Assembly (NCBI GenBank): GCA_030065755.1
Contig: JASJDA010000095.1
Coordinates: 1 to 32,372, forward strand
Length of the DNA: 32,372 nt
DNA from: Prochloraceae cyanobacterium
Lineage (GTDB): Bacteria > Cyanobacteriota > Cyanobacteriia > Cyanobacteriales > JASJDA01
Direction of reading: 5' to 3'
Shown here: positions 15,808 through 24,504 of the stretch, piece after piece
Layout of the letters: every line of letters starts with the position of its first letter
Numbering within the stretch: position 1 is the stretch's first letter
Made by a program: the position numbers and the translations under genes
Notes under the pieces: model-generated
What the model saw: the letters and a program-made list of their open reading frames with translations, nothing else
What the model was told of the DNA's origin: nothing
Database searches by the model: none

Positions 15808-15984
15808 TTATTGATGGGGACTTTGGAAGTCAAATTCTTGCTGCCAACAGTTTTGTAGCAATTTAACTCTATACAAATGCCAAAATTTGCTAAATTCCCA
15901 AATTGATTCAGCTTCAGAATCAAATACGGGTTGATTGAGATATTGCCATAAAGCGCGCTTAAAATGTTGGCCTTTGCGATTCAT
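15808..15984 (-). CDS. Small protein, 58 aa, aromatic-rich
   Basis: Short open frame encoding 58 residues, starting MNRKGQHFKRALWQYLNQ and containing WEFSKFWHLYRVKLLQ. It is rich in Trp, Phe, His and Gln. GGAG lies 10 nt before the ATG at 15984, which supports translation. The stop is 66 bp before the DUF3318 start on the same strand, so the two may share a transcript. I do not know its family; it has the look of a small conserved cyanobacterial protein, but this is unverified. No membrane segment or metal-binding motif is present. Confidence 0.55.
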   Translation of the reverse strand: MNRKGQHFKRALWQYLNQPVFDSEAESIWEFSKFWHLYRVKLLQNCWQQEFDFQSPHQ

Positions 15985-16190
15985 TTTATAATTTCTCCAG
16001 AAAATGCTGTTTATTTACGTAATAACTTTGATGAGAGCTTTTCAATGATGTCTGAATCAATAGCTCTTTCATTTCAAGAATGGCAAATTTTCCAGCGATT
16101 TTCTTGGTTATAATTGCGGAATATTAATACGCGAATTTAAGCATTTAAGTGGGAGTACAGAAACTAGGAGCGAGATGAAAGGGAAAGATG

Positions 16191-16553
16191 TCAATTTTGC
16201 TTGCTTCGAGTTATATCAATGGTAATTTTGCCCCCAAAGTCGGGGATGGGGGGAGAAGGTTTAGATAATTTTACTCGGACTCGATCGACCCTCGCTAGTT
16301 GCAAAATTTCCTCAGCGATCGCCGCTGCTAATTTCTCTACTAAAGCAAATTTAGCCGTTTTAATGATATTTTTCACCGAAGCGATCGCCTCTCGGTAATC
16401 TAGGGTGTTTTGTATATTATCAGTATTGCCAGCAGATGCTAAATCGAGCCATATAGTTAAATCTACTTCAAACCACTGTCCCAATACTTGTTCTTCTGGT
16501 AAAAACCCAGTGTATCCGTAGCAGCGTATTCCACTGATGTGAATTGAGTCCAT
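16191..16553 (-). CDS. folB: Dihydroneopterin aldolase
   Basis: Folate biosynthesis: converts 7,8-dihydroneopterin to 6-hydroxymethyl-dihydropterin and glycolaldehyde in the cytoplasm, normally as an octamer. Seen: N-terminal MDSIHISGIRCYGYTGFLPEEQ with the catalytic-region Tyr and Glu, VDLTIWLD, NTLDYREAI, LVEKLAAAIAEEIL, and the C-terminal VRVKLSKPSPPIP with the conserved lysine-proline segment. The length of 120 aa is standard. The ATG at 16553 is 8 bp after the proA stop, so it is translated from the proA transcript. The pairing of proline and folate genes appears to be positional rather than metabolic. Confidence 0.93.
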   Translation of the reverse strand: MDSIHISGIRCYGYTGFLPEEQVLGQWFEVDLTIWLDLASAGNTDNIQNTLDYREAIASVKNIIKTAKFALVEKLAAAIAEEILQLARVDRVRVKLSKPSPPIPDFGGKITIDITRSKQN

Positions 16554-16561
16554 GTTTCTTT

Positions 16562-17872
16562 TTATAGGTCTTTATGCGTAAATGGTTTAGCATTTTGACC
16601 CGTATAAGTAGCCGCGACGTGACCGTTGCCTGTAATCTTGTATTTGTAGGTAACGAGTCCTTCTAATCCTACTGGTCCCCGTGGGGGCATTTTTTGGGTA
16701 CTAATGCCTACTTCTGCTCCAAAGCCGTAGCGAAAACCGTCAGAAAAACGAGTAGAACAGTTGTGGAATACACTAGAAGCATCTACTCGATCGAGGAAGG
16801 TTGTCGCTGCAATAGGGTCTTCAGAGACGATCGCGTCGGTATGTTTGGATCCATAGGTATTGACGTGAGCGATCGCTTCGTCGAGGGAGTCTACTATTTT
16901 GATAGATAGAATTAAATCGCAATATTCCGTACCCCAGTCTGCTTCTGTTGCGGGGGAAATATCGATAAATTCCCTAGTTTTTTCGTCTCCGCGCAATTCT
17001 ACTTGTTTTTCCTGTAAAACTGCTGCTAGTTTTGGTAAGAATTGAGAAGCTATTTCGCGATCGACCAGGAGAGTTTCTATAGAATTACAAGCGGCTGGAT
17101 ACTGGGTTTTAGAATCTACGGTAATATCTATTGCTTTGTCTATTTGGGCTGTTTTATCTATGTAGAGGTGACAAATACCATCTGCGTGTCCTAGGACTGG
17201 AATTAGGGTATTTTCTTGTACGTAGCGGATAAAAGAATTAGAGCCTCTAGGAATAATTAAGTCTACGTATTTGTCTAATTTTAGTAAGGCTTTGATTTCT
17301 TCTCTAGTGGTGAGTAATTGAACTGCTGCTGGGTCTACGTTAGTTTTTTCTAGTCCCTGATGAATTGCTTTTACTATAGCTTGACAGGAGCGAGTGGCTT
17401 CTTTACCCCCTTTGAGAATGACCCCATTACCCGATTTAATTGCTAGGCTGGTAATCTGTATTAGAGCATCGGGACGAGCTTCAAATATTACTCCCAATAC
17501 TCCTAGGGGACAGGTTACTCGATCGAGAATTAATCCTTCATCCAATTCTCGATGGATTTGGACTGCACCTACTGGATCGGTTAATTGACCGACATCTTTT
17601 ACCCCAGCAATGGCTGCTTTTAGTTTGACTTCCCCTAATTTTAATCGCGCGTATAGAGGTTTAGGGATGCCATCGGTTTCTGCTGCTTGGCAGTCAGCTT
17701 GATTAGCTGCTAAGATTTCTGGCGCTGCTGCTTCTAAGGCTGTGGCGATCGCTTCTATCGCTCGATCGCGTTCTTTTGTCGAGCTTACTGCCAATTTAGA
17801 GGCTGCTTGGCGGGTTTGTTGGGCTATTTGGGTTAGAGAGGAAGACGTTTCTTCTCGCGCGATCGTAACCAT
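16562..17872 (-). CDS. proA: Gamma-glutamyl phosphate reductase
   Basis: Second step of proline synthesis: NADPH-dependent reduction of gamma-glutamyl phosphate to glutamate semialdehyde, cytoplasmic. Seen: an aldehyde-dehydrogenase-like fold with [18 protein letters not shown], the glycine-rich [25 protein letters not shown], the catalytic cysteine in [15 protein letters not shown], and the C-terminal [19 protein letters not shown] and [13 protein letters not shown]. The 436-aa length is typical. ATG at 17872. folB follows after 8 bp. No proB is present in the window. Confidence 0.95.
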   Translation of the reverse strand: MVTIAREETSSSLTQIAQQTRQAASKLAVSSTKERDRAIEAIATALEAAAPEILAANQADCQAAETDGIPKPLYARLKLGEVKLKAAIAGVKDVGQLTDPVGAVQIHRELDEGLILDRVTCPLGVLGVIFEARPDALIQITSLAIKSGNGVILKGGKEATRSCQAIVKAIHQGLEKTNVDPAAVQLLTTREEIKALLKLDKYVDLIIPRGSNSFIRYVQENTLIPVLGHADGICHLYIDKTAQIDKAIDITVDSKTQYPAACNSIETLLVDREIASQFLPKLAAVLQEKQVELRGDEKTREFIDISPATEADWGTEYCDLILSIKIVDSLDEAIAHVNTYGSKHTDAIVSEDPIAATTFLDRVDASSVFHNCSTRFSDGFRYGFGAEVGISTQKMPPRGPVGLEGLVTYKYKITGNGHVAATYTGQNAKPFTHKDL

Positions 17873-18155
17873 ACTCTTAACTTTGTAGGGGTAAGGGAAA
17901 GTCTAGCAGAAATTTGACATTTTTTCGATTTTAGTCATTAGATTTTTTAAACAAGCCTAACTCTTTTAGAGGTAGTGGCAATATTACAGTTGACGCTGAA
18001 TTGTCAGGGTATGGTTTTGGGTCACGCGATCGTGGTGAGATACACATTTTTGTAGTTGAAATTATTAACTATTACCTAACCTTTTGCACTACCCAAGCGC
18101 GATCGCTTTATCATCATGGCGAGGACTAACAGATAAAAACCCAAAACCAGCCACC

Positions 18156-20696
18156 ATGAATAACTATATCTCTAGCCAAGTACGCGTAGAAGACGATCGC
18201 ACTGGCATGACTAGAGAAACCCTCAAACGAGCATTTGCGGATAATTTATTTTATCTTCAAGGTAAGTATGAGAATAACGCAACTGTCTACGACTATTACA
18301 TGGCTCTTGCCTACACGGTAAGAGATAGACTGCTACAACGCTTTATTAAATCGGTCAGAACTTACTTTGAAGAAGATGTAAAAGTGGTTTGCTATCTAAG
18401 TGCCGAATTTCTTATGGGTCGGCACTTAGGGAATAACTTAGTCAACCTGGGAATTGACGAGGAAATACGTCAGGTTGTCGAAGAATCCGGATTAGATTTA
18501 GATGAATTGCTAGAGCAAGAACCAGATCCAGGTTTAGGCAATGGCGGTTTGGGACGCTTAGCCGCCTGTTTTCTAGACTCCTTAGCCAGCTTAGAAATTC
18601 CAGCAATTGGCTACGGCATTCGGTATGAATTCGGGATCTTCCACCAAATTATTCAAGGTGGTTGGCAAGTAGAAGTACCGGATAACTGGTTGCGCTTTGG
18701 CAACCCCTGGGAACTACCCCGTCCCGATCAAAGCGTTGAAGTTAAGTTAGGAGGACACACCGAAGCTTACCACGACGAAACAGGAAACTACCGAGTTTGC
18801 TGGATACCAGAGCGAAAAATAATGGCCATTCCCTACGATACACTCGTACCAGGGTATAAAACTAACACGGTCAATCCTCTCCGTCTGTGGAAAGCAGAAG
18901 CTAGCGAGTCGTTCAACTTCGATGATTTCAACGCGGGGAACTACGATCGTGCTGTAGCGGAAAAAATGAACGCTGAAACTATCTCGAAAGTACTCTACCC
19001 CAACGACAATACCCCTGCAGGAAGAGAACTACGGCTAGCACAACAATACTTTTTCGTTTCAGCTTCCCTACAAGACCTAATTAAAATTCACCTGAGTACC
19101 CGCGAAAGTTTAGACGATCTGCACGAAAGAGTTGCTATTCAACTAAACGATACTCACCCTGCAGTATCTATTGCCGAAATGATGCGGCTCTTAATTGACG
19201 AGTACGGAATAGATTGGTCTAAAGCCTGGGATATTACTCAAAAAACTTTTGCTTATACCAATCATACCCTAATGCCAGAAGCCCTCGAACGCTGGCCAGT
19301 TAGTATGTTCGGTCAACTCTTACCCAGACATCTAGAAATTATTTATGAAATTAATCACCGCTTTTTAGAAGATCTTCGTATTTGGTTCCCCAATGACGAG
19401 GAGTTAATTTCTAGACTTTCAATTATTGAAGAAGGCGACGACAAACAAGTGCGCATGGCTCATTTAGCCTGCGTTGGCAGTCATGCTATTAATGGAGTAG
19501 CAGCTCTGCACACAGAACTACTCAAAAAAGATACCCTGCGAGATTTTGCTTTTCTGTGGCCAGAGAAATTCTTCAACAAAACTAACGGAGTTACTCCCCG
19601 TCGCTGGATCTTGTTGAGTAATCCCAAACTATCCGCTTTGATAACAGAAAAAATTGGCGATGATTGGCTTAAAGACTTGTCCCAGTTGAAAAAATTAGAA
19701 CCTTTTGCTGAAGACAAACAATTTCGCGATCGCTGGAAACAAATTAAACAGGAAAACAAAACCAGACTGGCAGCCTATATTAAAAAGGCAAAAGGCATTG
19801 ATGTAGATGTAAATTCAATTTTTGACATTCAAGTCAAGCGGATACACGAGTACAAGCGCCAGTTACTTGCTGTGCTGCAGGTGATTACTGTTTACAACCG
19901 CATCAAAATCAATCCCAACATAGAGATAGTTCCTCGAACCTTCATTTTTGCTGGAAAAGCTGCTCCTGGATACTTTATGGCTAAGTTGATTATTAAACTG
20001 ATCAACTCGGTAGCAGAAGTGGTCAATAGAGATCCAGACGTGCGGGGTCGTTTAAAAGTAGTCTTCTTACCTAACTTCAGCGTATCTCTGGGTCAGAAGA
20101 TTTATCCTGCGGCTGACCTTTCCGAACAAATTTCTACTGCGGGTAAAGAAGCTTCTGGTACTGGCAATATGAAGTTTGCCATGAATGGCTCTCTCACCAT
20201 CGGCACTCTCGATGGGGCTAATATAGAAATTCGGGAAGAAGTTGGAGCGGAAAACTTTTTCCTATTCGGTCTGACCGCAGAAGAAGTATACTCTCTCAAA
20301 GCCAAAGGCTACACTCCTATGGAGTACTACAACAGCAATATAGAGCTAAAAACAACTATCGATCGCATTGCTAGCGGTTATTTTAGCCATCACGATCCTC
20401 AACTGTTTCAGCCTATTGTGGAATCTCTATTGCATCAAGATCGGTACGTGCTTCTAGCCGATTATCAAGCTTATATGGATTGCCAAGAGCAGGTAAGCAA
20501 GGCTTATAAAGACCAGGACAAGTGGTTTAAAATGTCAATTCTCAATGCTGCTCGCACCGGTAAATTCTCCTCAGATCGCACAATTAAAGAGTATTGTGAG
20601 GAAATTTGGAAAGTTAAGCCAGTGAGCATAGAATTAGAAGCATACAATCAAGAAGAAGCTGGCTTGAATGCAAAAATGCAGCCAGTCACTTCCTAA
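18156..20696 (+). CDS. glgP: Glycogen (alpha-glucan) phosphorylase
   Basis: Phosphorolysis of alpha-1,4-glucan chains, releasing glucose-1-phosphate; GT35 family, cytoplasmic, PLP cofactor. Seen: YLSAEFLMGRHLGNNL, the GLGNGGLGRLAACFLDS motif, FNKTNGVTPRRW, IFDIQVKRIHEYKRQLL, GKAAPGYFMAKLIIKLI, and the PLP-lysine region EASGTGNMKFAMNGSLTIG. Start: the ATG at 18156 (MNNYISSQVRVEDD) gives 846 aa, the usual length. The in-frame TTG at 18084 would add 24 unconserved residues and is rejected. It is a single gene; no other glycogen gene is nearby. Confidence 0.95.
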   Translation: MNNYISSQVRVEDDRTGMTRETLKRAFADNLFYLQGKYENNATVYDYYMALAYTVRDRLLQRFIKSVRTYFEEDVKVVCYLSAEFLMGRHLGNNLVNLGIDEEIRQVVEESGLDLDELLEQEPDPGLGNGGLGRLAACFLDSLASLEIPAIGYGIRYEFGIFHQIIQGGWQVEVPDNWLRFGNPWELPRPDQSVEVKLGGHTEAYHDETGNYRVCWIPERKIMAIPYDTLVPGYKTNTVNPLRLWKAEASESFNFDDFNAGNYDRAVAEKMNAETISKVLYPNDNTPAGRELRLAQQYFFVSASLQDLIKIHLSTRESLDDLHERVAIQLNDTHPAVSIAEMMRLLIDEYGIDWSKAWDITQKTFAYTNHTLMPEALERWPVSMFGQLLPRHLEIIYEINHRFLEDLRIWFPNDEELISRLSIIEEGDDKQVRMAHLACVGSHAINGVAALHTELLKKDTLRDFAFLWPEKFFNKTNGVTPRRWILLSNPKLSALITEKIGDDWLKDLSQLKKLEPFAEDKQFRDRWKQIKQENKTRLAAYIKKAKGIDVDVNSIFDIQVKRIHEYKRQLLAVLQVITVYNRIKINPNIEIVPRTFIFAGKAAPGYFMAKLIIKLINSVAEVVNRDPDVRGRLKVVFLPNFSVSLGQKIYPAADLSEQISTAGKEASGTGNMKFAMNGSLTIGTLDGANIEIREEVGAENFFLFGLTAEEVYSLKAKGYTPMEYYNSNIELKTTIDRIASGYFSHHDPQLFQPIVESLLHQDRYVLLADYQAYMDCQEQVSKAYKDQDKWFKMSILNAARTGKFSSDRTIKEYCEEIWKVKPVSIELEAYNQEEAGLNAKMQPVTS

Positions 20697-20816
20697 ATAG
20701 ATTCAAAACAGAATGGGGGCGGATTTATATCCAAAAAAATAGTAATATAGTTGTTCTGTAAATTCGTCCTCTTTCATTTTCCAGAAAGAAAATATAACAA
20801 ATAAACCAGATAAACA

Positions 20817-21371
20817 ATGAAAAATCTCAATTTAGTTCAAACAAATTTTCTCTTAAATACTATTGCAAGTGATAATTCAGCAACTAATTCACTGCTGGCA
20901 AAAGCAGAACTGAAAGAAAAAAGTTATGCCAAAATATTAGAAATAGCCAGAAAAGAAGAATCGGAAGCAGAAGGCCACCACAAAGAAAGAGAATCGGAAG
21001 CAGAAGGCCACCACAAAGAAGGAGAATCGGAAGCAGAAGGCCACCACAAAGAAGGAGAATCGGAAGCAGAAGGCCACCACAAAGAAAGAGAATCTGAAGC
21101 AGAAGGTAAAAAAGAAGGAGAATCTGAAGGAGAAGGCCACAAAGAAGGAGAAGGCCACAAAGAAGGAGAAGGCCACAAAGAAGGAGAAGGCCACAAAGAA
21201 GGAGAAGGCCACAAAGAAGGAGAATCTGAAGAATCTGAAATAGAAGAAATTTCTTTTACTCCCATGATCGATCGAAGTTCGGAACTGATAGATTATGCCG
21301 GCATTGTTGTTCTATTTATTGCAATATTTGGGGTGGTTATAATTTGGATTCAACGAACCTCTAAATCCTAA
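20817..21371 (+). CDS. His/Glu-rich tandem-repeat protein with C-terminal membrane helix
   Basis: 184 residues; I know no family for it. Residues 1-47 form an uncharged then amphipathic segment (MKNLNLVQTNFLLNTIA). Residues 48-91 are four 11-residue repeats ESEAEGHHKE(R/G), followed by a degenerate ESEAEGKKEG. Residues 106-135 are five identical 6-residue repeats EGHKEG. Residues ~158-178 are one membrane helix (IDYAGIVVLFIAIFGVVIIWI), followed by the basic tail QRTSKS. The acidic residues before the helix and basic tail after it predict a cytoplasmic C-terminus, leaving the repeat outside; the lack of a signal peptide makes this uncertain. His plus Glu density suggests divalent-metal or pH buffering (inference). 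It sits alone between glgP and sir. Confidence 0.8.
   Translation: MKNLNLVQTNFLLNTIASDNSATNSLLAKAELKEKSYAKILEIARKEESEAEGHHKERESEAEGHHKEGESEAEGHHKEGESEAEGHHKERESEAEGKKEGESEGEGHKEGEGHKEGEGHKEGEGHKEGEGHKEGESEESEIEEISFTPMIDRSSELIDYAGIVVLFIAIFGVVIIWIQRTSKS
20958..21221 (+). repeat. 33-bp (x4) and 18-bp (x5) in-frame tandem repeats
   Basis: 33-bp units start at 20958, 20991, 21024 and 21057, with a shortened 30-bp unit at 21090. 18-bp units start at 21132, 21150, 21168, 21186 and 21204 and appear identical. Nucleotide-level identity, including third positions, indicates recent expansion. Both units share the same GAAGGCCAC core, so the 18-bp unit probably arose from the 33-bp one. Confidence 0.95.
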
Positions 21372-21456
21372 TAGCAAATAGAACTTTCCCAAATCAAAAT
21401 CAAAATTGTTTTTTTAAGAAAAAGTATAAAAATACATTTTTTTTTTAAGCATTAAT

Positions 21457-21490
21457 GGAGATTATTAACGCTAAGATGGGAATAATCTCC
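21457..21490. promoter_or_regulatory. Perfect 10-bp inverted repeat upstream of sir
   Basis: GGAGATTATT (21457-21466) and AATAATCTCC (21481-21490) flank a 14-nt spacer. It lies between the His/Glu repeat gene and sir, 63 bp before the sir ATG. There is no T-run after it, so it is not a standard terminator. It could be an operator or a leader stem-loop. Confidence 0.4.
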
Positions 21491-21553
21491 CCGATTTTGA
21501 ATTGGACTCATTAAATTAAAATAAAGTAGCGATCGAGTTTGTTATTAAAAAAA

Positions 21554-23491
21554 ATGGTCAAAACTCCGACGTCACCAACCCAAAAGTTTTCTAAATTAGA
21601 AACAATCAAAGAAAACAGCAAATATTTACGCGAACCCCTTCTAAGTCAATTAGCTGAAGATACTACTCACCTCGATGGAGAAGGCATTCAAATACTGAAA
21701 TTTCACGGTTCTTATCAACAAGATAACCGAGATAATAGGGTAAAGGGACAGGAGAAAGACTATCAGTTCATGTTGCGTACCCGCAATCCAGGAGGGTTTG
21801 TTCCCCCAGAGTTATACTTAACTTTGGACGGGCTCTCAAGCGAGTATGGCAATAACACGCTCAGAGTAACTACTCGTCAAGGCTTTCAGGTTCACGGAAT
21901 TCTGAAAAAAAATCTCAAAACCGCCATATCTTCTATTATTCGGAATATGGGATCGACCTTGGGAGCCTGCGGCGACCTCAATCGCAATGTAATGGCTCCA
22001 CCAGCTCCTTTTAAAAACCGAATAGAATACACTTATGCCTGGGAATACGCCGATAAAATAGCAGACCTGCTCAAACCACAAACAGGTGCGTACTACGAAA
22101 TTTGGCTAGATGGGGAGAAATTTGTCAGCGGAGAAGAAGACCCAGAGGTAAAAGCAGCCAGGATTACCAATAAAAACCAGACGATTTTCCCAGATAAAGA
22201 AGAGCCAATTTATGGGGAACGCTATATGCCCCGTAAATTTAAATGCTCTGTTACAGTACCAGGAGATAACTCTATTGACGTATATACTCACGACCTGAGT
22301 CTGGTGGTAATAACAGACGATCGAGGGGATCTCCTGGGATTTAATGTTTTAGCTGGGGGGGGGTTAGGTCGAACTCACAGAAAAGAAGAAACTTTTGCGC
22401 GGGTTTCCGACCCGATCGGCTACGTAGAAAAAGACGACGTTTACGACCTGGTAAAAGCAATTGTCGCCACTCAAAGAGATTATGGAGATCGGGTCGATCG
22501 CCGTCATGCCAGAATGAAATACCTCATTAACGACTGGGGAGTAGATAAGTTTCGCGCCACAGTAGAAGGCTATTTTGGCAAACAAATAGAGCCTTTCAAA
22601 GACTTGCCAGAATGGAAGTATCAAGATTACCTCGGTTGGCACGAACAAGGCGATGGCAAGTTATTTTTTGGTATTTCTGTAGAAAACGGTCGGGTTAAAG
22701 ATGAAGGCAGCTTTCGTCTAAAAACCTGCTTGAAAACAATAATCGAGCGCTTTAGATTGCCAATACGCTTAACTGCCAACCACAACATAATTCTCTACGA
22801 AATCGAGCCTCTAGAGCAAGAAGCAATAGAAGAAATACTATTAGAACACGGTATAGTAACAAATCCAGAACAAATAGATCCTCTGGTGCGCTATTCAATG
22901 GCTTGTCCCGCTCTGCCTACTTGCGGTTTGGCAATTACCGAGTCAGAAAGGGCAATACCGGCAATTATAGAGCGGATTCGGGCCCTATTGAATAAACTGG
23001 GTATGGAAAAAGAGCAGTTTGTAATCCGCATGACAGGCTGTCCCAATGGTTGCGCTAGACCCTATATGGCAGAATTAGGATTTGTTGGGAGTGCCCCTAA
23101 AACCTATCAAATATGGTTAGGAGGTACCCCAGATCAAACCAAACTCGCTCAACCTTACGAAGAGAAGCTTCAAATTGACGACTTGGAAACATTTTTAGAG
23201 CCGATTTTTGTGTATTTTAAACACAGCAAAACCAAAGAAGAAAGCTTTGGCGAGTTTTGCTCTAGAGTTGGTTTCGAGGCAATTAGAGAATTTACAAGCA
23301 ACTACAAGCCAGAGAAGTATCAAAATTCAACCAAGTCTAAGTCTATTAGAGTTCGTAAAAATCAGCATCGAGTAGGAGTACCTGACGAGTTATTTGCTCG
23401 CCTCAAACAAATGTCAAACGAACAAGGAAGACCAATGAATCAGATATTAGCAGAAGCCCTTGAAGCCTATTTCGATCGAGAAATTAAATAA
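21554..23491 (+). CDS. sir: Ferredoxin-sulfite reductase with C-terminal RHH-like extension
   Basis: Six-electron reduction of sulfite to sulfide by ferredoxin in sulfur assimilation; soluble, with sirohaem and a 4Fe-4S cluster. Seen: [44 protein letters not shown], and the cluster ligands C451-x5-C457 (CPALPTC) and C496-x3-C500 (CPNGC). These cysteine spacings are those of sulfite/nitrite reductases; substrate-pocket residues fit sulfite reductase. After ~residue 590, a basic linker leads to residues ~604-645: [16 protein letters not shown] then [17 protein letters not shown]. This has the strand-helix-helix pattern of CopG/Arc-type DNA-binding domains. Start: the ATG at 21554 rather than the TTG at 21539. 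Known: plant plastid sulfite reductases bind nucleoid DNA. Confidence 0.92.
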   Translation: MVKTPTSPTQKFSKLETIKENSKYLREPLLSQLAEDTTHLDGEGIQILKFHGSYQQDNRDNRVKGQEKDYQFMLRTRNPGGFVPPELYLTLDGLSSEYGNNTLRVTTRQGFQVHGILKKNLKTAISSIIRNMGSTLGACGDLNRNVMAPPAPFKNRIEYTYAWEYADKIADLLKPQTGAYYEIWLDGEKFVSGEEDPEVKAARITNKNQTIFPDKEEPIYGERYMPRKFKCSVTVPGDNSIDVYTHDLSLVVITDDRGDLLGFNVLAGGGLGRTHRKEETFARVSDPIGYVEKDDVYDLVKAIVATQRDYGDRVDRRHARMKYLINDWGVDKFRATVEGYFGKQIEPFKDLPEWKYQDYLGWHEQGDGKLFFGISVENGRVKDEGSFRLKTCLKTIIERFRLPIRLTANHNIILYEIEPLEQEAIEEILLEHGIVTNPEQIDPLVRYSMACPALPTCGLAITESERAIPAIIERIRALLNKLGMEKEQFVIRMTGCPNGCARPYMAELGFVGSAPKTYQIWLGGTPDQTKLAQPYEEKLQIDDLETFLEPIFVYFKHSKTKEESFGEFCSRVGFEAIREFTSNYKPEKYQNSTKSKSIRVRKNQHRVGVPDELFARLKQMSNEQGRPMNQILAEALEAYFDREIK

Positions 23492-23518
23492 TTACCCCTC
23501 CAAGAAAAATCTAATTGC

Positions 23519-23542
23519 AGAGACTTTTAATGAAAAGTCTCT
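23519..23542. repeat. 10-bp-stem inverted repeat between sir and rsmA
   Basis: AGAGACTTTT (23519-23528), loop AATG, AAAAGTCTCT (23533-23542), followed by ACAA. The GAGAC...GTCTCTAC ends resemble a dispersed inverted repeat common between cyanobacterial genes. It may also attenuate sir transcription, but no T-run follows. Confidence 0.6.
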
Positions 23543-23575
23543 ACAAAAGCGATCGATATACAATTAAATAAATGA

Positions 23576-24394
23576 ATGAATCCTAAACCCCGCAAACGTT
23601 TTGCTCAACATTGGCTCAAGAGCGAAGAGGCATTAGATTCGATCGCAGAAGCAGCAAACTTGCAAAAAAGCGATCGCGTTCTAGAAATTGGCCCTGGTAC
23701 TGGGGTACTAACTAGCCGCCTTTTGCCACAAGTAAGAGCTGTAGTTGCAGTAGAAATCGATCGAGACTTGTGTAAGAAGTTAGTTAAAAGCCTGGGGAAA
23801 CAAGAGAATTTTTTACTGCTACAAGGAGATATACTTTCTCTGGATCTAGATTCTTTATTGGTGCCTTTCCCTCGCTTTCAAGCTCCCAATAAAGTTGTTG
23901 CCAATATTCCTTATAACATTACTGGCCCTATTTTAGAAAAGCTTCTCGGAACAATTAGAGAACCCTCTCAAACAGAATACGATCTAATTGTACTGCTGAT
24001 GCAAAAAGAAGTCGCAGATCGCCTGGTAGCAGAACCAGGAACAAAAGCTTTTGGCGCGCTGTCAGTGAGGGTTCAGTATCTAGCCACTTGCGAGTATATC
24101 TGTTGCGTACCTTCTAAGGCTTTCTATCCAGCGCCGAAAGTAGATTCAGCGGTGGTCAGATTAATTCCCAGGTCAGTACTTCCTGCAGTAATTAACCCCA
24201 ACAATTTAGACATCTTGGTCAAACTCGGTTTTGCCAATCGCCGCAAAATGTTAAAAAATAATTTAAAAAGTATAGTTGAGAGCGATCGGCTCGTTCAATT
24301 ACTGGAAAAATTAAATATTAATCCCCAAAGTCGTGCTGAAAATTTAAGCTTGCAAGACTGGATTACTTTAAGTAACAACTTACAGGGAGAATAA
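23576..24394 (+). CDS. rsmA: 16S rRNA adenine dimethyltransferase (KsgA/RsmA)
   Basis: Dimethylates the two adjacent adenosines in the 3'-terminal hairpin of 16S rRNA, using S-adenosylmethionine, late in 30S assembly. Seen: N-terminal PRKRFAQHWL, the SAM-binding motif VLEIGPGTGVLTSRLL, the acidic VAVEIDRDLC, LLQGDIL, the catalytic NIPYNITGPILEKLL motif, and FYPAPKVDSAVVRL. The 272-aa length is typical. ATG at 23576, in an overlapping ATGAATGAA context. It is the first gene of an rsmA-ispE-DUF3082 cluster, an order I recall as common in cyanobacteria. Confidence 0.95.
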   Translation: MNPKPRKRFAQHWLKSEEALDSIAEAANLQKSDRVLEIGPGTGVLTSRLLPQVRAVVAVEIDRDLCKKLVKSLGKQENFLLLQGDILSLDLDSLLVPFPRFQAPNKVVANIPYNITGPILEKLLGTIREPSQTEYDLIVLLMQKEVADRLVAEPGTKAFGALSVRVQYLATCEYICCVPSKAFYPAPKVDSAVVRLIPRSVLPAVINPNNLDILVKLGFANRRKMLKNNLKSIVESDRLVQLLEKLNINPQSRAENLSLQDWITLSNNLQGE

Positions 24395-24502
24395 GAGAGA
24401 GGGAGAGGGGGAGAGGGGGAGCAAGGGAGCAGGGGAGATAATTAACAGCCAACAGCAAATAGCAAACAGCAAATAGCAAACAGCCAACAGCCAACAGCAA
24501 AT
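24395..24502 (+). repeat. Bipartite heptanucleotide-type repeat, copy B
   Basis: Begins directly after the rsmA stop with GGGAGAG-like units. After a short ATAATT spacer it continues as seven 7-bp units of the form AACAGCA/AATAGCA/AACAGCC. It occupies the whole rsmA-ispE spacer up to the ispE start, so ispE has no visible Shine-Dalgarno sequence. Copy A is at 1438-1550. Confidence 0.85.
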
Positions 24503-24504
24503 AT

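Noticed and set aside
20958-21221. Tandem repeats as a possible CRISPR array
   Set aside because: Units are contiguous, in frame and without spacers; this is a coding repeat.
20924-21265. Antisense open frames with WPSPSLWPSPS and FFVAFCFRFS repeats
   Set aside because: They are mirror translations of the His/Glu repeat. The plus strand has a plausible start, a membrane anchor and a sensible protein; the antisense frames have none.
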